5,249 nucleotides of DNA. It comes from Collinsella sp. AF23-4AC. Its GTDB lineage: Bacteria; Actinomycetota; Coriobacteriia; Coriobacteriales; Coriobacteriaceae. Positions 1-5,249 of this stretch are shown here, piece by piece; the stretch's first letter is position 1, and every line of letters begins with the position of its first letter. The position numbers were made by a program, and so were the translations under genes. The notes beneath the pieces were generated by a model, which was not told where the DNA came from, made no database searches, and saw only the letters and a list, made by a program, of their open reading frames with translations. The stretch lies in the NCBI RefSeq assembly GCF_003462685.1, contig NZ_QRVE01000014.1, forward strand, positions 1 through 5,249, read 5' to 3'.

Positions 1-15
1 ACGGCTCGGTGCCGT
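1..15 (-). terminator. Candidate hairpin of operon terminator, cut by window edge
   Basis: Just downstream of 5S, bases 1-5 (ACGGC) and 11-15 (GCCGT) are perfect complements around a 5-nt loop. A GC-rich hairpin here would suit the rrn terminator. The T-run that should follow on the minus strand would lie outside the window, so it cannot be confirmed. Bases 11-14 can also pair with 144-147 to extend the 5S precursor stem, so this may instead be part of 5S maturation. Confidence 0.3.
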
Positions 16-147
16 CCACCGGTCAGCGGCGCCCTGGCCTCCCACGGGCTGACCCCGCAGTACTCTCGGCGCGATGGGGCTTAGCTTCCGGGTTCGGAAC
101 GGGACCGGGCGTGCCCCCCATGCTCTGGCCGCTGACCGGTGGGCGGC
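11..147 (-). other. Extended 5S precursor stem
   Basis: Bases 16-30 are the exact reverse complement of 128-142 (15 bp). After one mismatch (15/143), bases 11-14 pair with 144-147. The inner 11 bp are mature 5S helix I, so the flanks add about 8 bp beyond the mature ends. In bacteria such a stem presents both 5S ends for trimming by an RNase (RNase M5 in Firmicutes, RNase E in enterics). Which enzyme acts here cannot be told from sequence. Confidence 0.7.
20..138 (-). rRNA. rrf: 5S ribosomal RNA
   Basis: 5S rRNA is part of the central protuberance of the large subunit and binds L5, L18 and usually L25. Read on the minus strand, GCGGCC lies six bases from the 5' end (127-132), as in other bacterial 5S RNAs. 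The conserved loop-B/C segment CCGTTCCGAACCCGG follows at about 85-104, and the loop-E/helix-V segment ends in GGGAGGCC near the 3' end. Helix I is formed by 20-30 with 128-138 and is perfect. The ends were set by matching position 1 to E. coli 5S; the length of 119 nt is normal (about 115-120). Ends are good to a few bases. It is the last gene of the operon, 145 nt after 23S. Nothing looks damaged. Confidence 0.95.
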
Positions 148-155
148 GCCCACCG
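137..155 (-). other. Hairpin at the 5' flank of 5S
   Basis: Bases 137-144 (CGGTGGGC) and 148-155 (GCCCACCG) are perfect complements around a 3-nt loop (GGC). The hairpin starts at the mature 5S 5' end and uses bases 139-147, which the extended 5S precursor stem also needs, so the two structures exclude each other. Confidence 0.6.
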
Positions 156-283
156 TTCACGGTGTCCTGGGTCTCATCTACGTGCCCTGGGGGCCGCATG
201 GCGCATAGGGGAGGTGACTCGGGGGCATCCTCGTGCCCGGACCGCGCGCATGAGCGCTGGGTCCCGCGGGCCGCGAGGTGCGG
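139..283 (-). other. 23S-5S intergenic spacer
   Basis: This 145-nt stretch separates the 23S 3' end from the 5S 5' end. It holds no tRNA signature (no GGTTCGAATCC-type T-arm on either strand) and no credible gene. On the 5S side is the 137-155 hairpin. In the middle, 223-227 (GGGCA) can pair with 234-238 (TGCCC) around a 6-nt loop. On the 23S side is the distal arm of the 23S precursor stem (262-284). The rest has no structure I can support. Confidence 0.8.
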
Positions 284-284
284 T
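262..284 (-). other. 23S precursor stem, 3' arm
   Basis: Bases 262-272 (TCCCGCGGGCC) are the exact reverse complement of 3268-3278, and 279-284 (TGCGGT) of 3259-3264. The two blocks are separated by 6 nt on this side and 3 nt on the other, giving 11 bp, an internal loop, then 6 bp at the mature ends. This is the position and form of the bacterial 23S processing stem cut by RNase III. It also helps place the mature 23S ends at about 284 and 3257. Confidence 0.8.
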
Positions 285-505
285 TCCGGAAGAGCTCGGG
301 CGATTAGTGCGGCTCGGCTGAGGGCGTCGCCGCCCTTGCACCTGCCGTCTATCGACCAGGTAGTCTACCTGGGCCCTTACCGGAAGGAGAACTAATCCCT
401 GGAACGGCTTCCCGCTTAGATGCCTTCAGCGGTTATCCGCGCCGCACGCGGCTACCCGGCCGTGCCGTTGGTCGACAACCGGTTCACCGGAGGTGCGTCC
501 ACCCC

Positions 506-519
506 GGTCCTCTCGTACT
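506..519 (-). other. 23S sarcin-ricin loop
   Basis: On the minus strand this reads AGTACGAGAGGACC, the near-universal loop contacted by the GTPases EF-G and EF-Tu during translation. It is intact, which supports a functional 23S copy. Confidence 0.95.
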
Positions 520-555
520 GGGGGCAGCCTCCATCGATTCTCCTGCGCCCACGGA

Positions 556-612
<57 letters not shown>

Positions 613-643
613 CGGCGAACAGCCGTACCCTTGGGACCTGCTC

Positions 644-685
<42 letters not shown>

Positions 686-711
686 TGCCGTCGATGTGGA
701 CTCTTGGGCAA

Positions 712-754
<43 letters not shown>

Positions 755-904
755 CGGCCCACCCACTCGGGGCCGCCGGATCACTAGAGCCTGCTTTCGC
801 ACCTGCTCGGCTTGTGGGCCTCGCAGTCAAGCCCGCTTGTACTCTTGCATTCAAAAGGACGGTTGCCGACCGTCCCGAGCGGACCTTCGCGCGCCTCCGT
901 TACC

Positions 905-942
<38 letters not shown>

Positions 943-1107
943 GCACGGTCCCCGAGCCGGTTGACGGCCTCGGGTTAGGACGCCGGTCGCGCGAGGGCAG
1001 TATTCCAAGGGCGGCTCCCCGGGGGCTGGCGCCTCCGGATCTGTGCCTCCTGCCTATCCTCTACACGCGGGACCAGCGGCCAATGCCAAGCTGCAGTGAA
1101 GGTTCAC

Positions 1108-1121
1108 GGGGTCTTTCCGTC
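1108..1121 (-). other. 23S domain V loop with macrolide-binding adenines
   Basis: The minus strand reads GACGGAAAGACCCC. The three adenines at 1116, 1115 and 1114 are E. coli positions 2058-2060. The first two line the exit tunnel and are the targets of Erm methylation and of macrolide-resistance mutations. Both are A here, the susceptible genotype for this copy. Confidence 0.9.
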
Positions 1122-1198
1122 CTTCCGCGGGTAAGTCGCATCTTCACGACCAGTGCAATTTCACCGGGTCCATGGTCGAGACAGCGCCCAAGTCGTTG

Positions 1199-1285
<87 letters not shown>

Positions 1286-1375
1286 GGCTTCGGGGCTTCG
1301 CCGAATGGCTAACTCCTCCGCGTGACCTTCCGGCACCGGGCAGGCGTCAGACCCTATACGTCGCCTTGCGGCTTC

Positions 1376-1408
<33 letters not shown>

Positions 1409-2064
1409 TGGGCCTCTCCACTGCGGCCCGCCTCCGCTCCCCGGGCAAGCCGGTTCACGTACGCGCGGGCACCCCTTCTCCCGAAGTTACGGGGCCATTG
1501 TGCCGAGTTCCTTGACCATGGTTGACCCGATCGCCTCGGTATGTTCTACCCACCCACCTGTGTCGGTTTGCGGTACGGGCGCGCACGCGCCTGCCTAGGG
1601 GTTTTTCTAGGGACCTCGGGCTCACTCGCTTCGCTCAATCGCTTCGTCCGGAGCCTCGCCCTTCTGCGGACCGGATTTCCCTGGTCCGCGGGCCGCGCTC
1701 CATCACGGGGACGTCCAGAACCCCGCCGAGCCACCCCCATCCGTCGCCCCGTCGGTCGTAGCGCCGCGTGCGCGGTGCAGGAATGTCTGCCTGCTGCGCG
1801 TCGGCTACGCCTCCCGGCCTCGCCTTAGCCCCCGACTGACCCTGGGAGGATTAGCCTTGCCCAGGAAACCTCGGGTTCACGGCGGACGAGTTACTCTCTC
1901 GTCTCTCGCTACTCATGCCAGCATTCTCACTCCCATGCGCTCCACCGTCGGTCGCCCTCCGGCTTCTCCGCCCATGGGAAGCTCCCCTACCGATTCTGAA
2001 AATCAAAATCCCGCCGCTTCGGTGTCCAGCTTAGCCCCGTGTATTGTCGGCGCATGTCCACTCG

Positions 2065-2125
2065 ACCAGTGAGCTGTTACGCACTCTTTGAATGGATGGC
2101 TGCTTCTAAGCCAACATCCTGGTTG
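2065..2125 (-). other. 23S GTPase-associated centre (L11-binding region)
   Basis: The segment matches E. coli 23S about 1050-1110, including GGATGTTGGCTTAGAAGCAG on the minus strand. It binds L11 and the L10/L12 stalk base and is the target of thiostrepton-type antibiotics. The conserved core is intact. Confidence 0.9.
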
Positions 2126-2854
2126 TCTGGGCGGACGCACATCCTTTGCCACTCGGCTGGAACTTGGGGACCTTAGCGGGCGGTCCGGGCTGTTTCCCTC
2201 TCGAGCACACAGCTTAGCCCACATGCTCTGACTGCCGCGCTCTGGGCCGCCGGCATTCGGAGTTCGGTTGGATTCGGTAGGCGGCGAAGCCCCCTCGTCC
2301 ATCCGGTGCTCTACCTCCGGCGGTGAACGCGCGACGCTAGCCCTAAAGCTATTTCGGGGAGAACGAGATATCTCCGGGTTTGATTGGCCTTTCACCCCTA
2401 TCCGCAGGTCATCGCCGCCGTTTTCAACCGACGTGCGTTCGGCCCTCCACGGGGTCTTACCCCCGCTTCAGCCTGCCCACGGATAGCTCACCCGGCTTCG
2501 CGTCCGCGGCGCGGGACTCAAGTCGCCCTGTTAAGGCTCGCTTTCGCTCCGGCTCCCTTTCGGTTAACCTCGCCCCGCGCCAGCGACTCGCTGGCTCATT
2601 CTACAAAAGGCACGCCGTCACACCTTAAAAGGTGCTCCGACTGCTCGTGGGCGCACGGTTTCAGGTACTGTTTCACTCCCCTCCCGGGGTGCTTTTCACC
2701 TTTCCCTCACGGTACTGGTGCGCTATCGGTCACAGGGTAGTACTCAGGCTTGGATGGTGGTCCACCCAGGTTCGGACCGGGTTTCACGTGCCCGGCCCTA
2801 CTCAGGGACCGCGTCGCGCCGTCCGGTCTGGGTTCGCGTACGGGGCTGTCACCC

Positions 2855-2990
2855 GCTGCGGCCGGCCCTCCCATGCCGTTCCGCTCCCCAGCCGGACCTG
2901 CGCCCGGGGGCGGCAGCCCCCGGATGCGCGGCCCTGCAACCCCGTCGGCGGAACCCCTGCCGGGTATGCCCGCTCGACGGTTTGGCCATC
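2855..2990 (-). other. 23S domain I variable segment, longer than in E. coli
   Basis: Between the conserved GGGGACC (2991-2997) and GGGTGACAG (2846-2854) landmarks the interval is about 75 nt longer than I recall for E. coli. It accounts for nearly all of the extra 23S length. Inside it, 2904-2911 (CCGGGGGC) pairs perfectly with 2916-2923 (GCCCCCGG) around a GGCA loop. After a 2-nt bulge, 2900-2903 pairs with 2926-2929. The part near 2935-2985 resembles the layout of the Bacillus 23S, so this is probably the usual Gram-positive form of the segment. Confidence 0.7.
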
Positions 2991-3258
2991 GGTCCCCTTT
3001 CGCTCGCCGCTACTCGGGGAGTCTCGAGATTGATTTCCTCTCCTCCGGGTACTTAGATGTTTCAGTTCCCCGGGTTGTCCTCCCCCCGCCTATGCGTTCA
3101 GCGGGGGGATATGCACACTGCTGTGCATGGGTTCGCCCATTCGGAGACCCCCGGGTCGAAGGATGTGTGCTCCTCGCCGGGGATTATCGCAGCTTGCCGC
3201 GTCCTTCATCGGCTCCCTGTGCCAAGGCATCCGCCGTGCGCCCGTGGTATCTTGCGGG

Positions 3259-3278
3259 ACCGCATCGGGCCCGCGGGA
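3259..3278 (-). other. 23S precursor stem, 5' arm
   Basis: Bases 3268-3278 (GGCCCGCGGGA) and 3259-3264 (ACCGCA) pair with 262-272 and 279-284 at the other end of 23S. The arm sits immediately upstream of the 23S 5' end, as expected for the stem that closes the 23S precursor loop. Confidence 0.8.
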
Positions 3279-3291
3279 TATCCACGTGTCG

Positions 3292-3309
3292 CTAATTAAT
3301 CTAATTAAT
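3292..3309. repeat. Tandem 9-bp repeat CTAATTAAT x2
   Basis: CTAATTAAT occurs twice head to tail at 3292-3300 and 3301-3309. It forms an AT-only patch apart from the C bases, directly upstream of the GC-rich 23S precursor arm on the transcript. It may be an unpaired linker; no function is known to me. Confidence 0.9.
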
Positions 3310-3360
3310 CGATATCATGAATAGCGCTCGTATGTCGCAATTCGGGTATCTCATACCGCG

Positions 3361-3378
3361 GCACAGTCTTCACTGTGC
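3361..3378 (-). other. ITS hairpin, 7-bp stem
   Basis: GCACAGT (3361-3367) and ACTGTGC (3372-3378) are perfect complements around a 4-nt loop (CTTC on plus, GAAG in the RNA). It is one of several regular short hairpins in the AT-rich half of the ITS. There is no U-run after it on the minus strand, so it is not an intrinsic terminator. Confidence 0.7.
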
Positions 3379-3396
3379 TCGCGATCAGATGCTCCT

Positions 3397-3412
3397 CACT
3401 CATATATAAGTG
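3397..3412 (-). other. ITS hairpin, weak AT-rich stem
   Basis: CACT (3397-3400) pairs with AGTG (3409-3412). In the RNA the stem can continue by a U-G and two A-U pairs into a tight loop. It is weaker than its neighbours and would melt easily. Confidence 0.4.
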
Positions 3413-3435
3413 AATTCTTCTTGTTTGGATCGGAT

Positions 3436-3453
3436 GAATGATTGCTATCATTC
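3436..3453 (-). other. ITS hairpin, 7-bp stem
   Basis: GAATGAT (3436-3442) and ATCATTC (3447-3453) are perfect complements around a 4-nt loop (TGCT). The geometry matches the 3361-3378 hairpin but with an AT-rich stem. Confidence 0.65.
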
Positions 3454-3484
3454 TGTCTTTAAATCGCAGAAAAGAATCGAGTCT

Positions 3485-3500
3485 GGAAGAATACTCTTCC
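3485..3500 (-). other. ITS hairpin, 6-bp stem
   Basis: GGAAGA (3485-3490) and TCTTCC (3495-3500) are perfect complements around a 4-nt loop (ATAC). It lies just on the 23S side of the CTTGAGAGC motif. Confidence 0.65.
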
Positions 3501-3508
3501 ATCTCTCT

Positions 3509-3533
3509 CCTATCGCTATGCGGCTCTCAAGGT
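3509..3533 (-). promoter_or_regulatory. ITS motif CTTGAGAGCCGCATAG, possible conserved spacer element
   Basis: On the minus strand this reads ACCTTGAGAGCCGCATAGCG. Gram-positive spacers often carry a similar phrase (for example CTTGAAAACTGCATA in Firmicutes, TTGAGAACT in Actinobacteria). The likeness is from memory. It marks the change from the GC-rich to the AT-rich half of the spacer. Its role is unknown; it may belong to the antitermination or processing signals before 23S. Confidence 0.4.
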
Positions 3534-3586
3534 ACGCGGGTGCGACCCCGGGGACCGGGTGCTGCGGGGACTTCCGGGCGACATCT

Positions 3587-3599
3587 ACCGGACGGGCTC
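3587..3599 (-). other. 16S precursor stem, ITS (3') arm
   Basis: ACCGGACGGGCTC here is the exact reverse complement of 5174-5186 in the leader. After a short internal loop, a further GGGC/GCCC block (ITS 3602-3605, leader 5167-5170) can add 4 bp nearer 16S. This is the expected RNase III-type stem that loops out the whole 16S. Confidence 0.85.
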
Positions 3600-3612
3600 C
3601 TGCCCTCCATTC

Positions 3613-3624
3613 GAGTTAAAGTGT
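3613..3624 (-). promoter_or_regulatory. Possible boxA-like antitermination site
   Basis: The minus strand reads ACACTTTAACTC, matching the enteric boxA core TGCTCTTTAACA at about 8 of 12 places, including the CTTTAAC run. It lies about 28 nt after the 16S 3' end, where a spacer boxA for the NusB/S10 complex would help transcription into 23S. The match is imperfect and no boxC or leader boxA is visible. Confidence 0.3.
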
Positions 3625-3649
3625 TTTCTCTCTAGAAGAAGTATCTCCC

Positions 3650-5158
<1,509 letters not shown>

Positions 5159-5166
5159 AAATAAAT

Positions 5167-5179
5167 GGGCTTCGAGCCC
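5167..5179 (-). other. Leader hairpin overlapping 16S precursor arm
   Basis: GGGCT (5167-5171) and AGCCC (5175-5179) are complementary around TCG. Bases 5174-5179 are also the first half of the long-range 16S stem arm, so the hairpin must open for the precursor stem to form. Confidence 0.55.
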
Positions 5180-5186
5180 GTCCGGT
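5174..5186 (-). other. 16S precursor stem, leader (5') arm
   Basis: GAGCCCGTCCGGT is a 13-nt exact reverse complement of ITS bases 3587-3599, some 1.6 kb downstream on the transcript. The arms lie 16 nt before the 16S 5' end and 53 nt after its 3' end, a common arrangement for bacterial pre-16S stems. Confidence 0.85.
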
Positions 5187-5232
5187 CCTCTCAGTTCATC
5201 GCTGATCGGTTCCGTTCGATTCATATGGTTTT

Positions 5233-5238
5233 AGTATA
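5233..5238 (-). promoter_or_regulatory. Possible -10 element TATACT
   Basis: The minus strand reads TATACT, five of six matches to TATAAT. A -35 box would fall at about 5256-5261, outside the window, so the promoter cannot be tested. Transcription would start near 5226, leaving a leader of about 68 nt, short for an rrn operon. The downstream AAAACC is not the GC-rich discriminator expected of stringently controlled rRNA promoters. Confidence 0.3.
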
Positions 5239-5249
5239 GGAAAAGGAAT

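Larger units (their letters stand above)
5159..5249 (-). other. 16S leader (partial)
   Basis: These 91 nt lie directly upstream of 16S on the transcript and run off the window. They hold the leader arm of the 16S precursor stem (5174-5186), an overlapping small hairpin (5167-5179), an AT-rich linker next to 16S and, at the far end, one possible -10 element. I see no boxA and no open frame. The main rrn promoters may lie beyond the window. Confidence 0.8.

Noticed and set aside
2750..3295. 181-codon plus-strand open frame
   Set aside because: It is antisense to 23S domain I and runs over the 23S 5' end into the spacer. It is rich in Pro, Arg, Gly and Ser as expected from GC-rich RNA, with no domain and no ribosome binding site that makes sense.
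3292..3309. CRISPR-like or insertion-site repeat
   Set aside because: There are only two adjacent 9-bp units with no spacer. They are too short for a CRISPR and no element is bounded by them.
3361..3500. Intrinsic terminators in the ITS
   Set aside because: The stems are short and no U-run follows on the minus strand. Termination between 16S and 23S would also break the operon.
3305..3502. 65-codon minus-strand frame in the ITS
   Set aside because: It has the right strand and an ATG, but no clear ribosome binding site, and it is crossed by the hairpins at 3361-3500. It lies in a spacer that is cut out. A leader-type peptide cannot be fully excluded, but nothing supports one.

Overview
The window is one complete ribosomal RNA operon on the minus strand, transcribed from right to left as 16S (about 5158 to 3652), internal transcribed spacer, 23S (about 3257 to 284), short spacer, 5S (about 138 to 20). 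I see no protein-coding gene. All sizeable open frames lie inside rRNA or its spacers, in frames explained by rRNA conservation.

The organism is a bacterium, most likely an actinobacterium of class Coriobacteriia. The 16S, read on the minus strand, has the short V3 hairpin, high GC and helix sequences I associate with Collinsella and its relatives. This assignment is from memory of the family, not from a search: class is fairly secure, genus is a best guess. The 23S agrees in one respect. Its domain III region is about as long as in E. coli, so it lacks the roughly 100-nt helix-54 insertion typical of most other Actinobacteria.

Layout on the plus strand: 1-15, a small hairpin just downstream of 5S that may begin the operon terminator; 20-138, 5S; 139-283, a 145-nt 23S-5S spacer; 284-3257, 23S; 3258-3651, a 394-nt ITS with no visible tRNA, AT-rich near 23S and GC-rich near 16S; 3652-5158, 16S; 5159-5249, the end of the 16S leader with one possible -10 element.

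The flanks of each mature rRNA are complementary, so the primary transcript should loop out each rRNA on a precursor stem. The arms are 3587-3599 with 5174-5186 for 16S, 262-284 with 3259-3278 for 23S, and 11-30 with 128-147 for 5S. Several short local hairpins overlap these arms and could compete with them during transcription. Sites inspected for resistance (23S A2058/A2059 and 16S A1408) are wild type. I found no novel system. What deserves a second look is spacer and leader RNA structure, not a hidden gene.
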